NCBI GenBank assembly: GCA_934463175.1
Contig: CAKSIW010000088.1
Location: 1-9,949, forward strand
Direction of reading: 5' to 3'
From: an uncultured Clostridia bacterium
GTDB lineage: Bacteria > Bacillota > Clostridia > Monoglobales > Monoglobaceae
Length of the DNA: 9,949 nucleotides
A program made the translations under genes and the position numbers. The notes below the pieces were generated by a model that did no database searches, was not told the DNA's origin, and worked only from the letters and a program-made list of their open reading frames with translations. Numbering within the stretch: the first letter of the stretch is position 1; every line of letters starts with the position of its first letter. Below are positions 1 to 6,096 of the stretch, in pieces.

Positions 1-52
1 CTCAGCTATCCTGCCCACTAAAAACCGATATTTTGTCATAGAAAAATCTAAT

Positions 53-700
53 TTACAGAAAAAATCTCACACGCCCATTTTCGGATTTTCTGACATAGGC
101 TTCCGCTGCAAACAGCTTATCTACAAATATTCGCTCCATTGTGATTGTCTTAATTTCAAAAGGCTTAATATCATATTGACTTTCAAGTATTCGCTTTTCT
201 TCATCTGTCGCCAATTTGTATATAAGCGGAGCTATTTCCATTGAAGTAACGGGTTCACCGATAGTAAATGATGTTGCTCCTATTTTAACTCTGCCGAAAC
301 GCTGCAAACTATCGTCTGTATCATAGTTAGTAACAGGCTCATAGATATATGTTGTGATAACTTCCGAACGATGTGTAATTCCTTCTTCTCGCGACAATAC
401 TGTATATTTTTTCGTTGCATCCGATAGTTTTTTATCATTCTGACTGCGGCTCATTCCTCTTGTGTCAACCGATAAATCTATATCCTCTGAAAATCTGTTA
501 GTCATTTTCAGAGCTTTGTATAAAGCTGTTCCGCCCTTGAAATATGCCGGTAATCCATTTTCCTTTTGGAATTTTGCCAATTCTTCAAGTATAAGCACGA
601 CATAGTAATCCTTTTCAAGAACATCGCTGCGATATGAACATCTTTCGTGAATGTTTTCTATAAAAACATCAAACGCATCTCTGTCTAAATGCAGTTTCAT
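53..700 (-). CDS. AbiEii/AbiGii-type nucleotidyltransferase toxin, C-terminally truncated
   Basis: Toxin half of an AbiE-like (type IV) toxin-antitoxin pair. Family members are nucleotidyltransferase-fold enzymes that block growth, often described as abortive-infection proteins. Visible signatures are GGTAL at residues 56-60 followed by SEDIDL at 71-76, the family's GG/S plus DxD catalytic core, and the conserved ERIFVDKLFA stretch near residues 189-198. The start is firm: GGAGG lies about 9 bases upstream, and the ATG overlaps the antitoxin stop (ATGA), so translation is coupled. The protein is only 215 aa; relatives usually run on for 60 or more residues to a K/RHxYD-type C-terminal motif. 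That part is absent: after residues NGR the frame reads VRFFL and stops, and no other frame continues the family pattern before the window edge. Activity is therefore doubtful. Family assignment is good. Confidence 0.85.
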   Translation of the reverse strand: MKLHLDRDAFDVFIENIHERCSYRSDVLEKDYYVVLILEELAKFQKENGLPAYFKGGTALYKALKMTNRFSEDIDLSVDTRGMSRSQNDKKLSDATKKYTVLSREEGITHRSEVITTYIYEPVTNYDTDDSLQRFGRVKIGATSFTIGEPVTSMEIAPLIYKLATDEEKRILESQYDIKPFEIKTITMERIFVDKLFAAEAYVRKSENGRVRFFL

Positions 701-1353
701 ACTCTTTCACCTCCGGCACTTGCAATATGAGCAAGCTGTAATATTGTTTTTTGATTATAATACACATCTGCAAGGGCAAGCAGTTTATCGTATCTCAAAT
801 TTCTTTTTTCTATATGGTCTGCAATTAAAGTATATGGCTGCTGTTCGTCTATTGGTGCTTTATCCATCATTTCAAGCACATCAAGAGTTTGCAGATAATA
901 TTTATTTTCAGCCGTAACAGGTGTTTTGGGCGGCTTAATCATTATATCAAGCCTTTTATCCGTCCGCACACATTCCTTTGCAGCATTGGTTACGATAACT
1001 CGCTTATTTGGCATTTGAGTTGTAAGTCCCATTTGATTCATTACCGATAACCCTGTTTCATATCCGATGTCGGGTAATATATATTTGTCAGCAATCAACA
1101 TTTCTTTTTTGATTCCGGCTTCGCCAAACGGCGTTATTACTGTTTTGTAATATATTCCTTTTTGATAAAAACGCAGTTCGGAAATAATGTGATTATCAAT
1201 AATCCGTTTAATTGCTACACTTACCGCAGCTGCCGCTTCTTTTTCCGAAAGGTTATAATCCTCTGCTACATTTTCAGCGATATGCTTTGTATATATAGGG
1301 ACTCTGTTATCTTCCCTTTTTATTATATCGCATATATATTCTATATAAGTCAT
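697..1353 (-). CDS. AbiEi-like antitoxin (DUF6088 type), cognate to the downstream toxin
   Basis: 218-aa protein immediately upstream of the AbiEii-like toxin and overlapping it by 4 bases. The N-terminal ~65 residues look like a small helical DNA-binding (winged-helix) domain. The centre holds the stretch YETGLSVMNQMGLTTQMP at 98-115, typical of the DUF6088/AbiEi antitoxin group. In characterised AbiE systems the antitoxin represses its own promoter through the winged helix and neutralises the toxin without a stable complex; both roles are inferred here. The ATG at 1351-1353 has a GAAAGGAG-type site about 8 bases upstream. A strong promoter with repeated sequence lies just upstream (1371-1452). 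AT-rich like the toxin and unlike the folC region, which fits transfer as a unit. The antitoxin looks intact although the toxin is shortened. Confidence 0.85.
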   Translation of the reverse strand: MTYIEYICDIIKREDNRVPIYTKHIAENVAEDYNLSEKEAAAAVSVAIKRIIDNHIISELRFYQKGIYYKTVITPFGEAGIKKEMLIADKYILPDIGYETGLSVMNQMGLTTQMPNKRVIVTNAAKECVRTDKRLDIMIKPPKTPVTAENKYYLQTLDVLEMMDKAPIDEQQPYTLIADHIEKRNLRYDKLLALADVYYNQKTILQLAHIASAGGERV

Positions 1354-1370
1354 AACAAAACTCCTTTCTG

Positions 1371-1452
1371 ATATATTATATCCGTTTATTTCGTTTTAAT
1401 TACAAATATATTATATCAAAGAATTTTGATTTGTCAATTATTTTAATTACAA
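1371..1452 (-). promoter_or_regulatory. Promoter and probable operator of the toxin-antitoxin operon
   Basis: Read on the minus strand, TTGACA (plus 1432-1437) and TATAAT (plus 1410-1415) are separated by 16 bases: a near-consensus sigma-A promoter. A second TATAAT (plus 1375-1380) lies closer to the gene. Two direct repeats cover the area: ATATATTATATC at 1371-1382 and 1406-1417 (35 bp apart), each spanning a -10 box, and TTTTAATTACAA at 1394-1405 and 1441-1452 (47 bp apart), flanking the main promoter. Repeats over promoter elements are what an autorepressing AbiEi antitoxin would bind. The operator role is inferred. Confidence 0.65.
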
Positions 1453-1484
1453 CCCCTTGAGAAATTTATTTCACAAGGGGTTGT
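1449..1484 (-). terminator. Terminator-like hairpin between the secreted gene and the toxin-antitoxin promoter
   Basis: CAACCCCTTG (1450-1459) pairs with CAAGGGGTTG (1474-1483), plus A1449-T1484, giving an 11-bp stem whose loop can form four more pairs (GAAA/TTTC). It lies 29 bases past the stop of the minus-strand gene ending at 1514 and just before the TTGACA of the next promoter, so it probably ends that transcript. The T-tract after it on the minus strand is weak (TTGTAATTAAAAT), which lowers confidence in true intrinsic termination. Confidence 0.5.
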
Positions 1485-1513
1485 GTGATACGATAGGATA
1501 GGATATGATAAAA

Positions 1514-2074
1514 TCACTTTATTTCAAGCAATAATTTTCTTGCTATTGTAAACATTCCGTTATCAACTGATGGTATATCACGATAACAAGTGTCTTTTGC
1601 AAATTCTTCATCGAGATTAAATGTAGGGTTGACGAATTGATAAATCTTCACTCTTGCGTTAAATTCCGCTTTTGTATAGTCAATCTCTCCGTTTGCATAC
1701 TGCGTGATAACTCCTGCAATTATATCTCTGACCTTTTCCTCATTTTCAATATAGAAGTTTGGTCTTAAATACATATCTCTGTACTGATATATTGCGTTAT
1801 TTGCAATAGATGTTAATTCACCGTAAGCATATTCGCCAGTTTGTCCGTTAAGCCAAGCATTGAAAATAAGTACATTTGATTTTGCTCTTGCGTCCGCATA
1901 TCCCAAACCGTTTTTAACCTCGTCTAAAATTCCGCTGATTAAATTTTCGGTAACCGTGACTTGTTCCGTTGTTGCATAGCACGGTAATGATTCTTTCGGA
2001 ATAGGTGCGGCATTTGCCGTGACTGCACTCGCCGTTAGTGACAATGTGATTAAAAATATAGATATTTTCTTCAT
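1514..2074 (-). CDS. Small secreted protein of unknown function
   Basis: I do not recognise this family. The 186-aa product starts MKKISIFLITLSLTASAVTANA, a clear Sec signal peptide (two Lys, ~13 hydrophobic residues, AxA at 20-22), so it is probably exported. Cleavage after ANA would leave about 164 residues, mostly predicted helical, with acidic and aromatic residues and two Cys (in LPCY just after the cleavage site and TCYRD near the C-terminus) that could form a disulphide. No transmembrane anchor, LPxTG sorting motif or catalytic signature is visible. The start at 2072-2074 is preferred over the longer open frame to 2155 because GGAGG sits 9 bases upstream, the signal peptide starts there, and the ATG overlaps the TGA of the tnpV remnant (ATGA). 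Translation is thus coupled to the mobile-element gene, suggesting it travelled as cargo. Confidence 0.7.
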   Translation of the reverse strand: MKKISIFLITLSLTASAVTANAAPIPKESLPCYATTEQVTVTENLISGILDEVKNGLGYADARAKSNVLIFNAWLNGQTGEYAYGELTSIANNAIYQYRDMYLRPNFYIENEEKVRDIIAGVITQYANGEIDYTKAEFNARVKIYQFVNPTFNLDEEFAKDTCYRDIPSVDNGMFTIARKLLLEIK

Positions 2075-2438
2075 TCTGCAAAACCTCCGTACACATATTC
2101 TCTCATAATAAATTCTTCCGCTCGGCTGTGAATTGAGTTCATTTTTTGTACCCATAGCATTTGATTATCTGCTTTTAACTGTTCCGTGACCGCTTCTTGT
2201 TTTGCCATTTTTGACACCATATCTTTCAGAATGTTGTGGCAAGTTTCGTCTATCTCCGCAAGGTGTTCCGGTAACTTGCCTTCAATCATTAAAGCCGTAT
2301 AAAAAGATTTGTGATGTTCTTTCAAAAACTGCCTTCGTAATCTTCCGTATTTTCCGATTATTATTTCTTTGTGTCGGGTACGGTTAAATCGGGAATGTAA
2401 TAATCACCGTACTTTGAATAGGTAATTTTGTCTTTCAT
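2071..2438 (-). pseudogene. tnpV: TnpV-like mobile-element protein, broken by a one-base frameshift
   Basis: The C-terminal 84+ residues (2071 to about 2370) match the pattern of TnpV, a small accessory protein of Tn4451-type and related Clostridia elements: YGRLRRQFLKEHHKSFYTAL, then a helical region with EQLKADNQMLWVQKMNSI and AEEFIMREYVY. The natural start is the ATG at 2436-2438, with GGAGG 11 bases upstream; from it the frame reads MKDKITYSKYGDYYIPDLTV PDTKK and hits TAA near 2365. Adding one base in the AAAGAAATAATAA stretch (about 2364-2372) restores PDTKEIIIGKYGRLRRQFL and joins both halves into a protein of about 122 aa, the usual size. The frame is therefore broken by a single-base loss in an A-rich run, real or a sequencing error. 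The role of TnpV is not well established. Its presence marks this stretch as mobile-element-derived. Confidence 0.75.
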
Positions 2439-2477
2439 ATTGTTTTCGACCTCCGTTTGTGATAAAATTAGTTTATG

Positions 2478-2483
2478 ATTATA
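2478..2483 (-). promoter_or_regulatory. Possible -10 box for the tnpV/secreted-gene transcript
   Basis: TATAAT on the minus strand, about 40 bases upstream of the tnpV ATG. The matching -35 region (around 2501-2506) is poor, so this is only a candidate. A short inverted repeat CGGT-N4-ACCG lies at that -35 position and could be a regulator site. Confidence 0.35.
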
Positions 2484-2603
2484 CTTTTAGTTTTCGGTTA
2501 TCACCGCCTTGTTTTATATATAACCACTTTTCAAATTATCGCAAATGAGCCGCAGCCATATATGTATTAGTACAATGAATCAATCTGTTCATCGTCCTTT
2601 ACA

Positions 2604-3386
2604 TTATACTGCTTCAATGGTGTAGATTCTTGTTGTGTTTATGCTCGAATGACCGAGAATGTCGGCAAGCCTGACAATATCTTTCTGATGTGTATAGAAG
2701 GTTCTTGCAAAAAGGTGACGCAGATTATGGGGGAAAACCTTTGACGGGTCAACCCCTGCACGCTTGCTAAGACTTTTCATATCCGACCAGATGTTTGAAC
2801 GGTTCAGAGGCTTTCCACTTTTCGTCACAAAGATACAGCCGCGGCTTCGTCCGCATTCGCTGATATATTTTTTCAGAAGCTTACAAAGTGCGCGCGGAAG
2901 AATGACAGTTTTGATTTTTCCCTTGCTCCAAACCTCTGCATATTGCTGCATGACCGCCTCGACGGTCACAAATTTCAGCTCGGAAACCCTGATTCCGCTT
3001 GAACAGATTGTCTGCATGAGATAATACAGACGCTTGTTTTTTCTGTCCTTTGCCGCCGCAAGAAGTCTGCGGTAATCCGCGGTTGTCAGCTCACGCTCCT
3101 TCGGAACGAAAAGTGCCCTTTGCGCACGGATTGTTTTCACTCTCAAATCGTGTCTGCCGCAAAACTCAAAAAAGCTGTTGATTGACGAAAGCATTGAGTT
3201 TACGCTTGCCGCCTTATAGCTTTCCGAAAGCTGATTTTTGTATGCAATAATCAGTCCTTTCTCGGGTTCTCTGCCGTTCAGCCATGAAAAGAGCCTTCTG
3301 ATGTCTCTCAGATATTTTTCGCGCGTGGCTTGTGATTTTTCGTCCTCCGACAAATATGTTTCAAATTTTTCAAGCTGTTCCTCCAC
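2604..3386 (-). CDS. Xer-like tyrosine recombinase/integrase
   Basis: 260-aa site-specific recombinase that cuts and rejoins DNA through a 3'-phosphotyrosine. All catalytic residues are visible: Arg133 in SSGIRVSEL, Lys in SKGKIKT (155/157), His220-x-x-Arg223 in FPHNLRHLF, His246 in LGHSS, and nucleophile Tyr255 in TTRIYT. Residues 1-85 form the SAM-like N-terminal DNA-binding domain. There is no extra arm-binding domain, so it resembles the short XerC/XerD-like group rather than lambda-type integrases. The start is GTG (3384-3386) with AAGGAAG about 10 bases upstream. The protein ends five residues after the nucleophile, shorter than XerC/D, which have a further C-terminal helix. Base composition is closer to the downstream core than to the AT-rich island. 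It could mobilise the adjacent island, resolve chromosome dimers or invert DNA; the sequence does not decide. Confidence 0.9.
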   Translation of the reverse strand: MEEQLEKFETYLSEDEKSQATREKYLRDIRRLFSWLNGREPEKGLIIAYKNQLSESYKAASVNSMLSSINSFFEFCGRHDLRVKTIRAQRALFVPKERELTTADYRRLLAAAKDRKNKRLYYLMQTICSSGIRVSELKFVTVEAVMQQYAEVWSKGKIKTVILPRALCKLLKKYISECGRSRGCIFVTKSGKPLNRSNIWSDMKSLSKRAGVDPSKVFPHNLRHLFARTFYTHQKDIVRLADILGHSSINTTRIYTIEAV

Positions 3387-3418
3387 AGCACAACCACTTC
3401 CTTTCAGAGTTTATATAT

Positions 3419-3470
3419 TTATGATGACAGCCGACGGCTGCAATGACAGAGCCGTCGGCTGTCATCATAA
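3419..3470. repeat. Large perfect inverted repeat upstream of the recombinase gene
   Basis: Arms 3421-3439 and 3450-3468 are perfect reverse complements (19 bp, 21 bp with the flanking T/A pairs), around a 10-base loop GCAATGACAG. Each arm itself contains an odd palindrome (CAGCCG-A-CGGCTG at 3428-3440; AGCCG-T-CGGCT at 3450-3460). It starts about 33 bases before the recombinase GTG. Neither strand has a clear T-tract after it, so it is not a textbook terminator. It could be a 5'-leader hairpin, a copy of an intergenic repeat family, or a recombinase target. Confidence 0.75.
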
Positions 3471-3719
3471 GTATTTTAACCTAAAAACTGAGGACAAAAC
3501 GGACAAATGATGAAAGAATATAAAAAATGGGAGGCTGAAAGCTTCGGAATGCAGGAAAAAGTGAGAAAGTCACAAATTACAGGAAACGCAAATGCCTCAG
3601 TTTGGCTGAGGCAAAGAAACGATTTTTTAATAAAATGATTAATTTCCTTGCTGTCGGCAAACTCAGCTTCACGGCACGGGTATTCCAAATCGCATTTCCT
3701 GTTCCGTTGGAAAAACAAA
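3471..3719. other. Intergenic stretch with a minor hairpin, no supported gene
   Basis: No open frame here has a convincing start and ribosome binding site. The only structure between the two large palindromes is GCCTCAG/CTGAGGC (3594-3600 and 3606-3612, 5-base loop). Short frames exist on both strands but run into the palindrome and the antisense of folC, so they are not called. Confidence 0.5.
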
Positions 3720-3753
3720 GGCTGTTCAAAAGTCAATTGACTTTTGAACAGCC
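3711..3753 (-). terminator. Intrinsic terminator of folT-folC (34-bp perfect palindrome)
   Basis: Positions 3720-3736 and 3737-3753 are perfect reverse complements with no spacer (GGCTGTTCAAAAGTCAA and its mirror). On the minus strand the stem is followed by TTTGTTTTTCC. It lies 17 bases after the folC stop. A G/C-containing stem with an immediate T-rich run fits a Rho-independent terminator; in RNA the central bases would form the loop. Confidence 0.85.
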
Positions 3754-3770
3754 CTCCCAATCAGCTTTTG

Positions 3771-5075
3771 TCAGAGCCGCAGTGCGTTCTCTTCGATTTT
3801 CGAAAAGTCCTTGTAAAGATAGAGCGAGCCGCAGAGAATGACGGGCTTGCCCAGGCTCAGTGCGGCGGAATATGCGTCGGCAAGCGAGGCGGCACCCTTT
3901 GCGCGGATTTTGTGCCTTGCCGCGGCATTGCATATCTGACTTGGCGAAGCGGCACGCGGATTGTCCTTAACCTGAACGGCAAAAAAGTCCGAATTTTCAG
4001 CAAGTCCGCTTTCCGCAAGCTCCGCGAATGCGCCGTCAATGTCTTTGTCCGCCATGAAGGCTGTTATGAACACCGCACCGTGCCAATCGGGAAATCCGCG
4101 TGTCAGACTGCGGACAAGAGCCTGCATACCGCCGCGGTTGTGCGCTCCGTCATAAATCACGGTCGGGCTGCGGCGGATAACTTCAAATCTGCCTGCGTTT
4201 TTTGCAGCTTTAATGCCTTCTCTGATATATTCCTCACCGACCCCGAGCCTTGCGGCGGTTTCTGCGGCAACAGCTGCATTTTCGGGCTGATAGCTGCCGC
4301 AGATTCCGCTTGTGAGACCGCGGAGAGTCCGACCGTCTGACAGGGTGCAGTCAAAGCTTTCGTGAAAATCCGAAATGCCCGTAACGTGCGGTGCTTTTGC
4401 AAAAACAAGGGTGTTTCCGCGTTCGCGGCAGGCATCGGCGATGACCGCGGCGGCGTCATGCACTTGGGGGGCTGAAACCGTCAGCCCCTGCGTGCCGTCC
4501 GTGCGTTTTTTGATTATTCCTGCCTTTTGTGACGCAATTTCCGGGATTGTGCCGCCGAGATATTCCGTGTGGTCAAGCGAGATTCCCGTTATGACCGAGG
4601 CAAGAGGAGGAGGGATTATGTTCGTTGCATCCCGTGTTCCCCCGAGACCTGTTTCAAGAATAACAAGACCGCATTTTTTCTGCTTGTAATAGCAGAATGC
4701 GGCGGCAGTCCAGATTTCAAACTGCGTCGGAGATTCGCCCTGTTCGGCGCACACCTTTTCAACCGCCGATTCAACCTCGCCCATCACGCGGTCAAGGTCG
4801 CTCTGCGATATATATTCGCCGTCAATTGAAATTCTCTCGCGGACGCTGACAAGGTTCGGAGAGGTGTATTTGCCTGTTTTAATACCTGCGGCAGTGAAAA
4901 TGCACTGCAAAAAGCTGCACACCGAGCCTTTTCCGTTTGTGCCTGCAACGTGAATGAAGCTGAGGTCATTCTGCGGATTGCCGAGAAAGCGGAGGAGACA
5001 TTCAATGCTCTCCAGTCTGAGACGTGCAATTGCCTGAAAGCTGTTTGCAAATTTTTTGAAATCGTGATTATCCAT
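3771..5075 (-). CDS. folC: Folylpolyglutamate synthase / dihydrofolate synthase (FolC)
   Basis: Cytoplasmic Mur-ligase-family enzyme that adds glutamate to folates in an ATP-dependent reaction, retaining them in the cell; bacterial FolC often also makes dihydrofolate from dihydropteroate. Family motifs appear in order: P-loop HVAGTNGKGS at residues 42-51, TSPNL at 71-75, ETGLGG at 141-146, SLDHTEYLG at 166-174, QKAGIIK at 183-189 (carbamylated-Lys region), GRFEV at 295-299 and YDGAHN at 308-313. The 434-aa length is normal. The ATG at 5073-5075 is chosen over the longer frame to 5222 because the family begins there and it overlaps the folT stop by a few bases (TAA at 5068-5070), indicating translational coupling with weak ribosome-binding sequence. 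Cotranscribed with folT under the THF riboswitch: uptake and trapping of folate as one unit. Whether it has dihydrofolate synthase activity cannot be told. Confidence 0.95.
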   Translation of the reverse strand: MDNHDFKKFANSFQAIARLRLESIECLLRFLGNPQNDLSFIHVAGTNGKGSVCSFLQCIFTAAGIKTGKYTSPNLVSVRERISIDGEYISQSDLDRVMGEVESAVEKVCAEQGESPTQFEIWTAAAFCYYKQKKCGLVILETGLGGTRDATNIIPPPLASVITGISLDHTEYLGGTIPEIASQKAGIIKKRTDGTQGLTVSAPQVHDAAAVIADACRERGNTLVFAKAPHVTGISDFHESFDCTLSDGRTLRGLTSGICGSYQPENAAVAAETAARLGVGEEYIREGIKAAKNAGRFEVIRRSPTVIYDGAHNRGGMQALVRSLTRGFPDWHGAVFITAFMADKDIDGAFAELAESGLAENSDFFAVQVKDNPRAASPSQICNAAARHKIRAKGAASLADAYSAALSLGKPVILCGSLYLYKDFSKIEENALRL

Positions 5076-5619
5076 TGTGCCGTGCCACCCGTCCTGCAAA
5101 GAATTTGAGATATGCCTTGCCCGAGAGCAAAACCGCAGACTGCATGGCGGCTTTGAGGAGTGAAGCCGCAAAGCGAACGGCAATTGCCGAACCATAGCTT
5201 GGGAAAATGCCGACCTGAACAAGAAAAATCGGTGTCACGAACATGTCAAGCATGAACTGTGCAAGCACGCAGAGGCACGCCTTTGCATAGAAGTGAGTTT
5301 GGTTTTTATGTGTGTCGAACATGAAAAAACCAAACAGAAAGCCGCTCAGAAATTCGACCAGGGTAATCTGCGGCATAAAGCTGCCGACAGGCGAGAATAG
5401 TGCGTTGAAAATGTCACCGACCGCGGCTGAGGCTCCTGCCCACAGCGGTCCGAACAGCACACCCGTCAAAAAAACGGAGATGAATTTGAGCGGAATTTTG
5501 ATGTAGTTTCCGATTCGGATTGTTGCGGTCAGTGCCAGAATCACGGTTATCGCGGTCAGCAGGGCAAGGGCGCATAAATCCTTTGTTGAAAGCTTTTTGA
5601 AAATAAAAATTTTACTCAT
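5068..5619 (-). CDS. folT: Folate-specific ECF transporter S component (FolT)
   Basis: 183-aa membrane protein, substrate-binding S component of an energy-coupling-factor transporter for folate. It needs a shared EcfA/A'/T module, not encoded in this window. Five to six hydrophobic segments are visible (starting near residues 13, 46, 85, 110 and 145). The region IPLKFISVFLTGVLFGPLWA (42-61) followed by GDIFNALFSPVGSF and VEFLSGFLFGFFM is characteristic of the folate family. The ATG at 5617-5619 is preferred over the longer frame to 5676: AAAGGA lies 6 bases upstream and the protein begins as the family does, whereas the longer frame would run through the riboswitch platform. First gene of the folT-folC unit. 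The THF riboswitch supports the folate assignment independently. Confidence 0.93.
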   Translation of the reverse strand: MSKIFIFKKLSTKDLCALALLTAITVILALTATIRIGNYIKIPLKFISVFLTGVLFGPLWAGASAAVGDIFNALFSPVGSFMPQITLVEFLSGFLFGFFMFDTHKNQTHFYAKACLCVLAQFMLDMFVTPIFLVQVGIFPSYGSAIAVRFAASLLKAAMQSAVLLSGKAYLKFFAGRVARHNG

Positions 5620-5652
5620 AAAAAATCCTTTCTGCAGCCGGCTGCAAAAAGG
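5620..5652 (-). terminator. Riboswitch expression platform: terminator hairpin containing the folT ribosome binding site
   Basis: On the minus strand CCTTTTTGCAGCC (plus 5640-5652) pairs along 13 positions with GGCTGCAGAAAGG (plus 5627-5639), one G-U included, followed by A and six T. This is an intrinsic terminator, and its 3' arm also contains the AAAGG of the folT ribosome binding site, so the stem could block transcription, translation or both. GCTGCA (plus 5669-5674), overlapping the 3' strand of the aptamer's closing helix, can instead pair with TGCAGC of the terminator arm, a possible antiterminator. Which mechanism operates is inferred. Confidence 0.7.
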
Positions 5653-5671
5653 GCTTAAAAAGTCGGAATGC

Positions 5672-5772
5672 AGCAACGGAATGCGGGATTAACACCGCAA
5701 GCCGAAAGGCTTTTCGTAGAAGCGGCAACTTCCCGTCCGCTTCTCACTTAACGCGTTAATCCCTACTTTGCT
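5672..5772 (-). promoter_or_regulatory. Tetrahydrofolate (THF) riboswitch aptamer
   Basis: On the minus strand the sequence holds the conserved blocks of the THF-I class: GCGTTAAGTG just after the first paired strand, ACGGGAAGTTG in the internal arm, GCGGTG, and CGCATTCC at the 3' side. Pairing supports the fold: GGGATTAAC/GTTAATCCC (plus 5755-5763 with 5685-5693), AGAAGCGG/CCGCTTCT (the arm between 5718 and 5744), AAGCC-TTTC-GGCTT (5699-5712), and a closing AGCAA/TTGCT helix (5768-5772 with 5672-5676). It lies directly upstream of folT, as this class commonly does. Binding of reduced folate should lower folT-folC expression. Confidence 0.92.
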
Positions 5773-5990
5773 TTATTGTCTTTAATTATTTTTAACTTGA
5801 TTAGCTTTCCGGACACGCCTTAATCGGCATAAATTCGGAAAAATTTGATTTGCCGTCTTTGCCGTGCGTCAGAATGCCCGAATCCTCCGCACCGAAATCT
5901 TCTCAAAAATCAATCAGATTAAGGTCAAAGAATTATATTAAGAGTGAAAATTTTCATTCACACAAAGCAAAAACGCAGTTTATACTGTCT
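5773..5990. other. Intergenic region upstream of the folT riboswitch, with a candidate promoter
   Basis: No gene is supported. On the minus strand a TATAAT (plus 5932-5937) is present, but no good -35 is seen 16-18 bases upstream. The 12-bp palindrome TGAAAATTTTCA (5945-5956) sits in that -35/spacer area and could bind a regulator. If transcription starts here, the leader before the aptamer is about 150 nt. A closer promoter cannot be excluded. Confidence 0.35.
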
Positions 5991-6082
5991 TAACACCGTT
6001 TGAACGGAAATCCGTATTTTGAAATCGGGCTCAGCCTAACACCGCTTGTGCGGAAATCCGTCTCTTGAAATCGGGCTCAGTT
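5991..6082. repeat. 46-bp tandem direct repeat, two copies, each with hairpin potential
   Basis: Copy 1 (5991-6036) and copy 2 (6037-6082) match at 39 of 46 positions by eye, both starting TAACACCG and containing CGGAAATCCGT and TTGAAATCGGGCTCAG. Each can form two small hairpins (CCG(T/C)-loop-(A/G)CGG and ACGGA/TCCGT or CGGA/TCCG). A T-A pair in copy 1 is a C-G pair in copy 2, a compensatory change. It lies in the 3' flank of the minus-strand gene ending at 6097. Function unknown; possibly a member of an intergenic repeat family. Confidence 0.8.
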
Positions 6083-6096
6083 CCCTTGTGACTGAA

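Noticed and set aside
1488..1515. Short GATA-rich repetitive stretch (GATAGGATAGGATATGATA)
   Set aside because: Short, irregular and low in complexity; no structure or known motif supports a function.
3476..3841. Short open frames on both strands between the two palindromes
   Set aside because: They run through the 34-bp terminator palindrome and the antisense of folC, and lack ribosome binding sites. The sequence might belong to an intergenic repeat family, but I cannot show that.
3771..5222. Longer folC start at 5222
   Set aside because: The extra 49 residues overlap folT heavily and do not fit the family; the ATG at 5073-5075 fits both.
5991..6082. Possible CRISPR array
   Set aside because: Only two directly adjacent copies with no spacer between them, and no cas genes in the window.
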